Origin: Sinomonas atrocyanea
GTDB taxonomy: Bacteria; Actinomycetota; Actinomycetes; Actinomycetales; Micrococcaceae
Assembly: GCF_030812675.1 (NCBI RefSeq)
Contig: NZ_JAUSTE010000001.1
Coordinates: 248,001-312,000, forward strand
Direction: 5' to 3'
DNA length: 64,000 nucleotides
Of the stretch, positions 35,890 through 44,319 are shown in pieces (within the stretch, counting starts at the first letter, position 1; each line of letters begins with the position of its first letter). A program made the translations under genes and the position numbers. Under the pieces are notes generated by a model. That model was not told where the DNA came from. It saw only the letters and a program-made list of their open reading frames with translations, and ran no database searches.

Positions 35890-37929
35890 ATGACCTGGAT
35901 CCAGACCATCCCGACCTTCGCGGCAGCATTGGTGGTGATGTTCGGGCCCGGTCTGGCGGTGCTCGCGGCAGCCGGAGTCAGGCGGCTGAACCTTGTCGCG
36001 CTGGCCGCCCCGGTCTCCGCATCCGTCGCGGGCTGCACGGCCGTGGTGGCGCCGTTCGTGCGGCTCCCCTTCAACCCGGTGGTCTACTTCGTGGTCTCGG
36101 CCGTTCTGGCCCTCGCGGCGCTCGCCGGGCGCGTCCTGTGGCGCCGCCGCTCCCCCGGGCGGGACGGCGCCGGGGTGCTGGCCTCCAACGGTCCGCTCAC
36201 GCACCTCGACCTCGGCCGGTGGATCGTCTGGGTGGGAGTGCCCCTGTCGGTGGCGTTCGCCGCCTTCATCATCGGCCGCCGGTACATCCTCGGCTTCGGT
36301 GCCCCCGAGGACTTCTCGCAGACGTTCGACAACATCTACCATCTCAACGCGATCCGCTACATCGAGGACCACGCCAACGGCTCGTCGCTCACGCTCGGCA
36401 ACCTCACGGACTCGTCCCACTCGTTCTACCCGGCCGCGATGCACGACTCCATGGCACTCATCCTCCAGCTGGCCGGCGGCCCCGTGCCGGTCGTGGTCAA
36501 TGTCGCCACGATCGTGATCGGCGCCCTCGTCTGGCCGCTCTCGTGCCTGTTCCTGATCAGCCGCATCGTCGGGTACCGCCCGGTCCCGCTCATGGCGGCG
36601 GGAGTCCTCTCGGCAGGCTTCAGTGCCTTCCCCTACCTCATGGTGGCGTTCGGGGTCCTCTATCCGAACCACGCCGCCATCGCGCTGATGCCTGCGGTGC
36701 TCGGGCTCGCGATCGAGGCCCTCGGCATGGCGCGCAGCCAGCCGTCGTCGCCCCTGGCGCCCATCCTCGCCCTCGTGGCGACGTTCCCCGGCCTCGCGCT
36801 GACCCACCCCTCGACGGCGATCGGCCTCCTCGGCTTCGCACTCCCTGTGGTCTGGGCGCGCTTCCTCGCCACGTGGGGCGCCTGGCGGAGGCGGACGACG
36901 TCGCGCCGCGCCCTGCGCCTCTGGGGCGCCTTCGCGCTCGTCTACTCCGTCGGCGTGGCCGGCATCTGGTACCTCCTGCGGCCGAGCCTGAGCGCCGCCC
37001 CGTGGGCCCCCTTCCAGTCCAACGCGCGCGCCATCGGCGAGGTCCTCGCCAATGCGCCGATGGGCACCACGGTCGCCTGGATCCTCACGCCCCTGACCTT
37101 CATCGGCCTGTACGTGCTCGCGCGGCAGCTGCGCCGCCTCTGGTGGGTCCTGGCCATGTACGCGATCGGGGGCGCCCTCTACGTCGTCGTCTCGAGCTGG
37201 AACCCGGGGTCCCTGCGCACCTTCCTCACCGGTGTCTGGTACAACGACAGCTTCCGGCTCGCGGCCATCCTGCCGGTCGTGGCCCTGCCGGTCGCCATCC
37301 TCGGCGCCGAGTGGCTCCTGTGGCGCATCCGCGCCGGGCTGGAACTCGCGCGGGAGTGGGCGGCAGGGACCACGCGCCTGCGCAGGTTCGCCGACTCCGC
37401 CGCACCGCGGTGGCAGGGCATCACCGCCATCGTGGTATCCCTCGTGATCCTCGCAATGGGCATCGGCTCCCAGGGAGGGACGCTCTCGAGCGTCCAGGAC
37501 CGCATCCACCAGGTCTTCACCCTCGACGGCAACTCGATGCTCGTCGACTCGGACGAGCGCGCGCTGCTCGACCAGGTCCCCGGCATCGTCCCGGCGGGCG
37601 ACACCATCGTGGCCAACCCGCTCATGGGAGGCTCCCTCGTGTACGCGCTCGAGGACCGGCGCACGGTGGCCCCGCACGTCTTCGGCGACCGGAGCCCCAC
37701 CGAGGCGATGGTCCTCAACCACTGGGACGAGGCGGCCTACAACTCGCGCGTGTGCCCCGCGATCAAGGAACTCCACGCCTACTGGGCGCTCGATTTCGGC
37801 GACAAGACGGTCATCCCGTCCGACGACCCGTTCGTCGGGCTCAACGATCTGGCCACCGACTCGGCCCCGGGCGTCAAGCTCGTGGCCGAGGTGGGACATG
37901 CCCGGCTGTTCAGGGTCACCTGTCCCTAG
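35890..37929 (+). CDS. DUF6541 large polytopic membrane protein
   Basis: A 679-aa protein with about 14 hydrophobic segments in the first two thirds and a C-terminal extracytoplasmic domain (about 535-679). DUF6541 is found in actinobacterial surface-polysaccharide loci and looks like a GT-C-fold glycosyltransferase: the first large loop contains DFSQTFDNIYHLNAIRYI with an acidic residue, and later ALTHPSTA and SSWNPGSLRTF. Activity is not demonstrated by the sequence. ATG with GAGGAG 9 bases upstream. It overlaps the convergent GtrA-like gene by 14 bp. Confidence 0.7.
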   Translation: MTWIQTIPTFAAALVVMFGPGLAVLAAAGVRRLNLVALAAPVSASVAGCTAVVAPFVRLPFNPVVYFVVSAVLALAALAGRVLWRRRSPGRDGAGVLASNGPLTHLDLGRWIVWVGVPLSVAFAAFIIGRRYILGFGAPEDFSQTFDNIYHLNAIRYIEDHANGSSLTLGNLTDSSHSFYPAAMHDSMALILQLAGGPVPVVVNVATIVIGALVWPLSCLFLISRIVGYRPVPLMAAGVLSAGFSAFPYLMVAFGVLYPNHAAIALMPAVLGLAIEALGMARSQPSSPLAPILALVATFPGLALTHPSTAIGLLGFALPVVWARFLATWGAWRRRTTSRRALRLWGAFALVYSVGVAGIWYLLRPSLSAAPWAPFQSNARAIGEVLANAPMGTTVAWILTPLTFIGLYVLARQLRRLWWVLAMYAIGGALYVVVSSWNPGSLRTFLTGVWYNDSFRLAAILPVVALPVAILGAEWLLWRIRAGLELAREWAAGTTRLRRFADSAAPRWQGITAIVVSLVILAMGIGSQGGTLSSVQDRIHQVFTLDGNSMLVDSDERALLDQVPGIVPAGDTIVANPLMGGSLVYALEDRRTVAPHVFGDRSPTEAMVLNHWDEAAYNSRVCPAIKELHAYWALDFGDKTVIPSDDPFVGLNDLATDSAPGVKLVAEVGHARLFRVTCP

Positions 37930-38377
37930 CGGGCTCCTCGGCATCCTCGGTCGCGGCCGCACGGCGCCCGGCCCGGGCCGCGGGGAAGACCCAGAGGCGC
38001 ATGAGGGTGAACGTGCCGGCCGCCACGACCGCCGTGGCGGCCAGCTGGGCGGGGATCTGGGGCCAGCCCCAGCCCTCGACGAACGTGTTGAGCAGACCGT
38101 AGTTGACCGCGTACCCCGCCGCGTTGGCGCCGAGGAACCTGAAGACGGTGGGCCACAGCGGCCCCTCGTGGCCGAACGTCCAGGCACGGTTCCCCCAGAA
38201 GCTCACCGCCATGCCGACCACGTAGCTCACGGTCATGGCCTCCGTGTGCCCCACGCCGGCCAGGGACTGCACGACGAAGAGCCCGTAGCCGACCGCGTTG
38301 TTCACGAGGCCGACCACCACGAAGCGGAAGACCCTGGCCAGCGCCGCGGTCCCCGGGCGCGGAACGTCCGGCCTCAC
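37916..38377 (-). CDS. GtrA-family membrane protein (lipid-linked sugar flippase)
   Basis: A 153-aa protein with four hydrophobic segments: FVVVGLVNNAVGYGLFVV, VSYVVGMAVSFWGNRAWTF (the GtrA hallmark), FLGANAAGYAVNYG and ATAVVAAGTFTLMRLWVF. GtrA proteins are thought to flip undecaprenyl-phosphate-linked hexose. The GTG at 38377 overlaps the GtrB-like stop, so the two work as a pair. The longer upstream reading of this frame is shadow of the GtrB gene. Confidence 0.86.
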   Translation of the reverse strand: MRPDVPRPGTAALARVFRFVVVGLVNNAVGYGLFVVQSLAGVGHTEAMTVSYVVGMAVSFWGNRAWTFGHEGPLWPTVFRFLGANAAGYAVNYGLLNTFVEGWGWPQIPAQLAATAVVAAGTFTLMRLWVFPAARAGRRAAATEDAEEPARDR

Positions 38378-39399
38378 GCGTCGCCCACGCGCGCCGCACC
38401 GCGGGGCGCCGGCGCGGGCGGCCGCCCCTCGCCGTGCCGGTACACCGAGCGCACGGTGTACAGCGGCCGGTCCTGCACCTCGCGGTAGATGCGGCCGATG
38501 TACTGCCCGAGGATCCCGAGCATGCTGATCTGGAGTCCTCCCACGAAGAGCACGCTCATGACGATGAAGGTCCATCCGTCCACGACGTTCTGGGGGGCGA
38601 ACAGCTTCATGGCGAGCGCGTACAGCGCGCCCAGGACGGCGAGGCCGGAGGCGAGGAAGCCGATCCTGGAGATGACCATGAGGGGAAACGTGGAGAAGCC
38701 GAGGATGCCGTCTGCCGCGAGCTTGAGCATCTTGGCCATGGGGTACCCGGTCTCGCCGTGCAGCCGCTGGTCGCGGTCGAACGGGACCGCGACCTGCGTG
38801 AAGCCGACGTGGCTGACCATCCCGCGCAGGTAACGGTCCACTTCGCGGTACTTCTTGAGCTCGTCGACGACCCGGCGGTCGATCAGCCGGAAGTCGCCCG
38901 TGTTGGCGGGGATGTCGATGTCGGAGAGCCTGCGCAGGAGGCGGTAGTACGCGGCGGCGGTGGTGCGCTTGAACCAGGAGTCCTTCCTGGTGCGCCGCTG
39001 GGCATACGCGACGTCGGCACCGCGCCGCCAGGCGGCCACGAGGTCGAACACGACCTCGGGCGGGTCCTGCAGGTCGGTGTCCATGATGACCACGGCGTCG
39101 CCCCGGGCCTCGTCGAGGCCGGCCGTCACGGCGATCTGATGGCCGAAGTTCCGCGAGAAGTCGATCACCACCACGCGGGGGTCCCGTCCGGCCAGGCCGC
39201 GGAGCACCCCGAGGGACTCGTCCCGGCTGCCGTCGTTGATGTAGATGAACTCGGCGTCGCAGCCCAGCCGCTCCACGATCGCGGTGAGGCGTGAGTGCAG
39301 GGGGTGCACGTTCGCCGCTTCATTGTGGACAGGGAGGACAAAACTCATCAGTCCGGCGGACGGTCGGTCGGCGTCCCCCATGTTCTCAAGCACGCTCAT
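38374..39399 (-). CDS. GtrB-like polyprenyl-phosphate glucosyltransferase
   Basis: A 341-aa enzyme that transfers a hexose from UDP-sugar to undecaprenyl phosphate. The GT2 domain carries SFVLPVHNEAANVHPL, IYINDGSRDES, FSRNFGHQIAVTAGLD and VIMDTDLQDPPE. Two C-terminal membrane helices (about 245-267 and 278-302) and the loop LRRLSDIDIPANTGDFRL are typical of GtrB/DPM1-like enzymes. Between a GtrA-like gene and a GT-C gene it completes a three-part side-chain transfer set. Start 4 bp after the upstream stop. Confidence 0.9.
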   Translation of the reverse strand: MSVLENMGDADRPSAGLMSFVLPVHNEAANVHPLHSRLTAIVERLGCDAEFIYINDGSRDESLGVLRGLAGRDPRVVVIDFSRNFGHQIAVTAGLDEARGDAVVIMDTDLQDPPEVVFDLVAAWRRGADVAYAQRRTRKDSWFKRTTAAAYYRLLRRLSDIDIPANTGDFRLIDRRVVDELKKYREVDRYLRGMVSHVGFTQVAVPFDRDQRLHGETGYPMAKMLKLAADGILGFSTFPLMVISRIGFLASGLAVLGALYALAMKLFAPQNVVDGWTFIVMSVLFVGGLQISMLGILGQYIGRIYREVQDRPLYTVRSVYRHGEGRPPAPAPRGAARVGDA

Positions 39400-39403
39400 G
39401 ATT

Positions 39404-41029
39404 CTACGAGACGGCGGTGGAGCCGGAACGGTCCGGATCGGGTCGCGGGCTCCTCCGCCCGCGCCGGCGCGCGAGTGCGGCGTGTCCGTCCGCGACCGCG
39501 GCGGAGACGAGGACCGCGACCACCGGGACGTAGAGGTAGATGTAGCGGGCCCTGTTCTCGAAGAACGCCAGGAAGACCAGGAGCGCCAGGAACGCGAGCC
39601 GTGCCGCGGCGCCGGCCCACGCGTCCCGGCCGCGGCCGCCGACGAGCGCCGAGAGGACCAGGACGACGAGCACGGCGAACCACGCTGCCTGCCAGGCGCT
39701 GCGCACGAAAGGTGCCCCGTCGCCGTCGAACGTGTAGAAGCGGCGGATCTCCTGGCTGAGCGGATCGCGGGCGGGGAAGCTGTGGTTCTCCCGCGTGACC
39801 CCCTCAGCCCAGGCGTAGAACGACCCATCGCCGAGCGACCACCCGAGCTTGTCCAGGAGGAAGCCGGGGTATCCCGTGGGCCCCATCGCCTCGACCCGAT
39901 CGAGGTAGCCGTTGAGCCCGTTGGCGAACCGATCGGCCGACGGGGTGCTCAGGGTGTTCCGGATGTCGTCGGCGTTGAAGCCGCCCCGGCCCGTCGCCCC
40001 CATCTTGAGGAAGTGCGTGAACGGCACGGCCTGCGTGTTGGCATCGAGGTTGAACTGGACGACGTGGGCGGCCCTGACGGCGGCGCCGCTGCCCAGGTAG
40101 GCGACGCCCGCGACGGAGAGGGCCACGGCGGCGGCCAGTGCGGTCCTGCCCCACGCGCGGGCTCCCCGCGACGAGAGCATCATCGTGAGCCCGGCCGCGG
40201 CGAGGGCGAAGACCACCGTCGGCTTGATCTGCACCCCGACCGCTGTGAGGACGCCGACTGCGCCCCACAGGGCGATCGAGCGCCCGCGGGGCGCGGTGCG
40301 GGCGATGTCGGCGAGGAGGAGGATGGCAATCGGGAACGGCATCGAGAGCGTGTCGGAGTAGGGGACGCCGCTCCACGGTCCGAGCGCCACGAACGGCACC
40401 GTGACGAGCAGGGTGCCCACCCCTGCCGCGGGACCTGCCAGCCGCCGGGCGAGCCTGACGGCCAGGACCGAGCTCACGGCCATGAAGAGGGCGTGCAGCC
40501 AGATCGCCGCCGCGAGGGTGTCGGTCACCCCGAACGCGCCGACGGCCTTGAAGTAGCATCCGAGGGCGAACGCGAGGAAGAGGTTGTTCGGGTACCACGC
40601 GAAGTACTGCTCGGCGAAGTCGTAGTGGGTCCCCTGCGCGAAGGCCGTCGCGGTGTCGAGCACCGCGCCGGCGTCCCAGCCGGGGGGCACGCGGACAGCC
40701 AGCCCGATGACCGCGGGGACGAGCGTGAGGACCAGCAGGCCGACGGCCGCCAGCGCCCACCGGCCCCGGTCGGGCACCCGGTCGAGCACTGCGGCGCACC
40801 AGGCGGCGGCGCGGTGGAGCAGCGGGGTGAGCGCGAGGAGGCCGGCGGCGGCGGCAACGACGAGCGGCGTGCTGTAGGGGACGAGGGTGGGCGGGGAGTC
40901 CGCCACCACGTTGACGAGGACGAGCAGGACCAGCGCGGACAGGACCGCGGCGACGGCGACGGCTCCCCGCGGCCTGCGCTCGCCCTCCGGCGCCGCCGCC
41001 TCCTGCGGCTCAGCCGTGGACCGCAGCAT
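39404..41029 (-). CDS. GT-C-fold membrane glycosyltransferase (GtrA/GtrB partner)
   Basis: A 541-aa polytopic protein with about 11-12 hydrophobic segments and two sizeable extracytoplasmic loops. The first loop carries PPGWDAGAVLDTATAF with a conserved Asp and then FAWYPNNLFLAF, common in enzymes that take sugars from polyprenyl phosphate. It probably uses the lipid-linked sugar flipped by the GtrA-like protein to decorate a glycan outside the membrane. ATG at 41029 with GGAGG directly upstream; an in-frame TTG at 41047 is less likely. Confidence 0.78.
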   Translation of the reverse strand: MLRSTAEPQEAAAPEGERRPRGAVAVAAVLSALVLLVLVNVVADSPPTLVPYSTPLVVAAAAGLLALTPLLHRAAAWCAAVLDRVPDRGRWALAAVGLLVLTLVPAVIGLAVRVPPGWDAGAVLDTATAFAQGTHYDFAEQYFAWYPNNLFLAFALGCYFKAVGAFGVTDTLAAAIWLHALFMAVSSVLAVRLARRLAGPAAGVGTLLVTVPFVALGPWSGVPYSDTLSMPFPIAILLLADIARTAPRGRSIALWGAVGVLTAVGVQIKPTVVFALAAAGLTMMLSSRGARAWGRTALAAAVALSVAGVAYLGSGAAVRAAHVVQFNLDANTQAVPFTHFLKMGATGRGGFNADDIRNTLSTPSADRFANGLNGYLDRVEAMGPTGYPGFLLDKLGWSLGDGSFYAWAEGVTRENHSFPARDPLSQEIRRFYTFDGDGAPFVRSAWQAAWFAVLVVLVLSALVGGRGRDAWAGAAARLAFLALLVFLAFFENRARYIYLYVPVVAVLVSAAVADGHAALARRRGRRSPRPDPDRSGSTAVS

Positions 41030-43163
41030 CGAACCTCCGGCTGACAAGCGGGACGAGGGACTTGATGTAGGTCCGCGAGACGTGGTCCCTGTCGAAGTAG
41101 ACGTGCGCGCCGCCGATCACCGCATAGCACGTGGCCCCGGGACAGAACTGGTCGGAGAGGTCCAGGACACCGAGGCGCCGGTCGTGCAGGGCACGGACGC
41201 CCTCGGCCAGCGGGTCCGGAGGGAGCGCCGCCGAGCGCGGGTTCGAGCACCTGCGCGGGTCGTCGGGGCTCTGGGCGACGCAGTCCGGGGTGGCGTGGTC
41301 GAGGGTGAGCGGGGTATCGCGGATCACGAGCACCCGGGATCCGGCGGCGGCCCAGGGCATGAAGCGGCGGCTGACGGCGGAGCGGTACTGGTCCAGCTGC
41401 GGCCGGCCGGTGCCGTCGTCGATGGTCTCGCCGCTGCCGAAGGTGGAGGCGATGACCAGGTTGGGCCGTTCCGCGGTGATCCGCGCGGCGAGGTCGCGGC
41501 TCCACGTCAGGCACTTCTGCTGCAGTCCAGGATTGTCCGAGGAAACGCCCATGAACGCCACGCGCTTGGCGTCGACGAGGGGACACCCACCGACGAGGCT
41601 CTCGTAGAGGACCCAGTGCCGCTGCCGGGCGAGTTCGTGGATCGCCGCCTTCCACTGTTCGGCATGGGAGTCGCCGATCAGCCAGACGGTCTCGGAGGCG
41701 GGCCTCCCCTGAGTGAAGTCGCAGCGCAGGAGGGCCCGCTGCTGGCCGGCCATCACGGGATTGGGCGCCGGGCTGCATTCCGGGGCGTTGAACCAGGGCG
41801 CCTCGCTGTCGCCCACGTTGGCGACCTCCGCGGGGCCGAACGGGTCGGCACACCCCTGGGGATCGGCGAGGCTCGCCGCACCGAAGCAGGCTCCGCTCGC
41901 CAGCAGGGCTGCGCGGTGCTCCTGGGCGGTCTGCTCGGCAGCGGCCGCACCGGTCAGGGACAGCCCGGCGATGGCCACGGCGCTCATCGCGGCGACGGTC
42001 GCGAGCAGGACCTTCCGCGGCGACGAGGAGCGCAGCGGCCGGGTCCTGCCCGGGTCCTCGACGAAGCGCTTGGTGACCGCCGCGAGCAGGAGCGAGAGGA
42101 CGACGATCCCCAGCCGATCGGCGGTGCCGAGGTCCCGTGCCAGGGCCGACGGGGCGAGGATGATGAGCGGCCAGTGCCAGAGGTAGAGCGAGTAGGAGAT
42201 GTCCCCCACGTACTGGACCGGCCGGTTCTCGAGCAGCCGCACGGGCGACCATCCCGGCCGTTGGGGCCCGGACGCGATGATGAGCGCCGTCCCGGCCACC
42301 GGGACCGCGGCCAGATAGCCGGGGAAGAGGGTCGTCTCGTTGAACGCGAGCGCCGAGACCACGAGGAGGCCGAGCCCCGCCGTCTGGAGGATTCCCCTGA
42401 CCGACATCGGCAGCGGTGCCGCGCCGCGCTCCCGGAGGCGATGGCCGACGACGGCGATGAGGCCGCCGGCCGCGAACTCCCAGGCGCGGCCCGGGGTCAC
42501 GAAGTACGCGGGGCTGCGGTCGGTCATGGTGTACCAGACGCAGAAGGCGAAGGAGGCGGCCCCCACGAGGGAGAACGCCAGCGTGAGGCTGCGGTGGTGG
42601 CGGATGCGGAACCTCGTCGCCAGGGCCCACGCCGCGAGGAGGAGGAGGGGCCACAGCAGGTAGAACTGTTCCTCCACCGACAGCGACCAGTAGTGCTGGA
42701 CCGTCGAGGCACCCTCGCTGTGGGCCGAGTAGTCGACCGACTTCGCCGCCAGCACCCAGTTCTCCGCGTAGAAGGCCGCCGCGATCGTCTCCTGGGCGAT
42801 GACCGCCCAGCGGTTGAACGGCAGCCAGACGTAGGCCGCCGCCAGGGCCACGAGCCCGACCAGCAGCGCCGCAGGGAGCAGCCTCTTGGCCCGGCGCGCG
42901 TAGAACGAGCCCAGTCGGACCGTTCCCGTCCGGCGGACCTCCGCCAGGAGGTGGTTGCTGATGAGGTAGCCGGAAATGACGAAGAAGATGTCGACGCCGA
43001 CGTAGCCGCCGGGGAGGTGCCGCGGCCACACATGGTTCACGACGACGGCCGCCACCGCCAGGGCCCGGAGGGCCTGGATGTCCTTCCGGACCGTGCGCGG
43101 GGCGGCGGGGGCCGGGGCTGCCGGCTCTGCGGAGCGCCGCTCCCCCGGCTCGGTCTGGGTCAC
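41010..43163 (-). CDS. OafA/YrhL-type O-acyltransferase with C-terminal SGNH domain
   Basis: A 717-aa membrane enzyme that O-acetylates a surface glycan. The acyltransferase-3 domain (about 27-385, ten or so helices) has QALRALAVAAVVVNHVW and GVDIFFVISGYLIS, with Arg and His expected at the active site. The extracytoplasmic SGNH domain (about 430-717) has LIGDSHAEQW near 498 and the C-terminal Asp-x-x-His in YFDRDHVSRTY, so the esterase/transferase triad is complete. GTG start. The 3' end overlaps the GT-C gene. Confidence 0.92.
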   Translation of the reverse strand: MTQTEPGERRSAEPAAPAPAAPRTVRKDIQALRALAVAAVVVNHVWPRHLPGGYVGVDIFFVISGYLISNHLLAEVRRTGTVRLGSFYARRAKRLLPAALLVGLVALAAAYVWLPFNRWAVIAQETIAAAFYAENWVLAAKSVDYSAHSEGASTVQHYWSLSVEEQFYLLWPLLLLAAWALATRFRIRHHRSLTLAFSLVGAASFAFCVWYTMTDRSPAYFVTPGRAWEFAAGGLIAVVGHRLRERGAAPLPMSVRGILQTAGLGLLVVSALAFNETTLFPGYLAAVPVAGTALIIASGPQRPGWSPVRLLENRPVQYVGDISYSLYLWHWPLIILAPSALARDLGTADRLGIVVLSLLLAAVTKRFVEDPGRTRPLRSSSPRKVLLATVAAMSAVAIAGLSLTGAAAAEQTAQEHRAALLASGACFGAASLADPQGCADPFGPAEVANVGDSEAPWFNAPECSPAPNPVMAGQQRALLRCDFTQGRPASETVWLIGDSHAEQWKAAIHELARQRHWVLYESLVGGCPLVDAKRVAFMGVSSDNPGLQQKCLTWSRDLAARITAERPNLVIASTFGSGETIDDGTGRPQLDQYRSAVSRRFMPWAAAGSRVLVIRDTPLTLDHATPDCVAQSPDDPRRCSNPRSAALPPDPLAEGVRALHDRRLGVLDLSDQFCPGATCYAVIGGAHVYFDRDHVSRTYIKSLVPLVSRRFDAAVHG

Positions 43164-43170
43164 GGCGGCG

Positions 43171-44265
43171 CTACCTGCCGGTGCGCGCGAGGTACGCGCA
43201 GCGGGCGAGTCCGGGCATGACCGTCTGGATGGCCCACTTGATGGAGGTGGGCGACGCGGCGACGAGCGCGAGGAAGTCCTGGTCCGTGTTGAGCAGGAGG
43301 GTCGACCCGCGCCGCTGGGCGGGGATGCCGGACAGCACCTTCCCGTCGGCGATGTCCTTGTGCTCGTCCGGGCGGACGCCGACGACGACGACGTCGGCCA
43401 CGAGCTCGGCGGCCCGGTTGGCGTCGAGGTAGACCGTCTTGGGCCCGGCGGGCTGCCCGTTCGGCTGGCCGTCGGCGACGATCTTCGCGAGGGCGGGCGC
43501 GGGCTTGAGGCCGAAGTCGGCGAGCACGCGCATGGCGTTGGAGTCCTGGGTGTGGACCTCGAAGGAGGCCCCGGGCACGGAGCGCGCCTCCAGGCAGAGC
43601 ACCGTCGCGCCCGCGAGGTCCTTGTACGCTCCCGCGGCGTCGCGGATGGCGCCCTCGGTCTCGGTCACGAGGGACCGGCCGGCGTCCTTGCGGCCCAGCG
43701 CCTGGGCGACCGTCGTCGTCGTCGTCCGCCAGTCCGTGTCCTTCGGGCGGCCGGGCCACGCGACGGTGGGCGCGATCTTGGTCAGCTGGGTGTAGATGTC
43801 TGCCGTCTCGGCGGCGTCCTTGCCGAAGGCCGCGTTGACCGCGAGGATCAGGTCGGGCTTGATGTCCTGCAGGTCGCCCCACGGAACGCCCGCGTCGTCG
43901 TGGTAGTTGCGGGGCAGGAGGGCGTCGAGCTGGCTCACGGCCTTGGAGAACCAGGGCGGCGTCCCGTAGCCGCGCAGCGCCTCCACCGGGTAGCCGGCGG
44001 GCAGCACGCCGAGTTCGACGCAGACGTCCGCGCTCGACCACCCGAGGGTGGCGACGATGCGCGGTTCCTTGTCGATCGTGGTGGACCCGAGGGCGTGCCT
44101 GATGGTCGTGGGGAAGGAGTTGTCCTCGACGGCGGTCCGGTCGGCGCTCTTCTTGTCGAGGCACCCGGTCAGGAGGAAGGGCAGCGACACGCCGCCCGCC
44201 AAGAACGCCCGTCGGCTCCAAGAGCTGGTCGACGTCGTCTGGGGCTTCGGCATCCGCTTCCTCAT
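43171..44265 (-). CDS. Orphan ABC-type iron-siderophore binding lipoprotein
   Basis: A 364-aa exported protein. The N-terminus has a twin-arginine motif (SRRAFLAGG) and a lipobox LLTGC, so it is probably Tat-exported and lipid-anchored. The mature domain resembles FepB/FecB/FhuD-type class III binding proteins, with PTTIRHALGSTTIDKEPRIV and ATLGWSSADVCVELGVLP. No permease or ATPase for iron uptake is encoded nearby; the gene lies inside the polysaccharide cluster, 8 bp from the acyltransferase. It may serve a transporter elsewhere. Start at 44265; the ATG four codons later (44253) is also possible. Confidence 0.82.
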   Translation of the reverse strand: MRKRMPKPQTTSTSSWSRRAFLAGGVSLPFLLTGCLDKKSADRTAVEDNSFPTTIRHALGSTTIDKEPRIVATLGWSSADVCVELGVLPAGYPVEALRGYGTPPWFSKAVSQLDALLPRNYHDDAGVPWGDLQDIKPDLILAVNAAFGKDAAETADIYTQLTKIAPTVAWPGRPKDTDWRTTTTTVAQALGRKDAGRSLVTETEGAIRDAAGAYKDLAGATVLCLEARSVPGASFEVHTQDSNAMRVLADFGLKPAPALAKIVADGQPNGQPAGPKTVYLDANRAAELVADVVVVGVRPDEHKDIADGKVLSGIPAQRRGSTLLLNTDQDFLALVAASPTSIKWAIQTVMPGLARCAYLARTGR

Positions 44266-44319
44266 CCTTCATTCCTCGAGCGCCGGAAGGGCCGGCACAC
44301 ACCCAATCAATGGTACCGG

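Noticed and set aside
35797-38187. A 796-codon minus-strand open frame opposite the DUF6541 gene
   Set aside because: Composition is Arg/Glu/Gly/Asp repeats without hydrophobic or catalytic patterns; the plus-strand reading has a ribosome site and consistent membrane topology.
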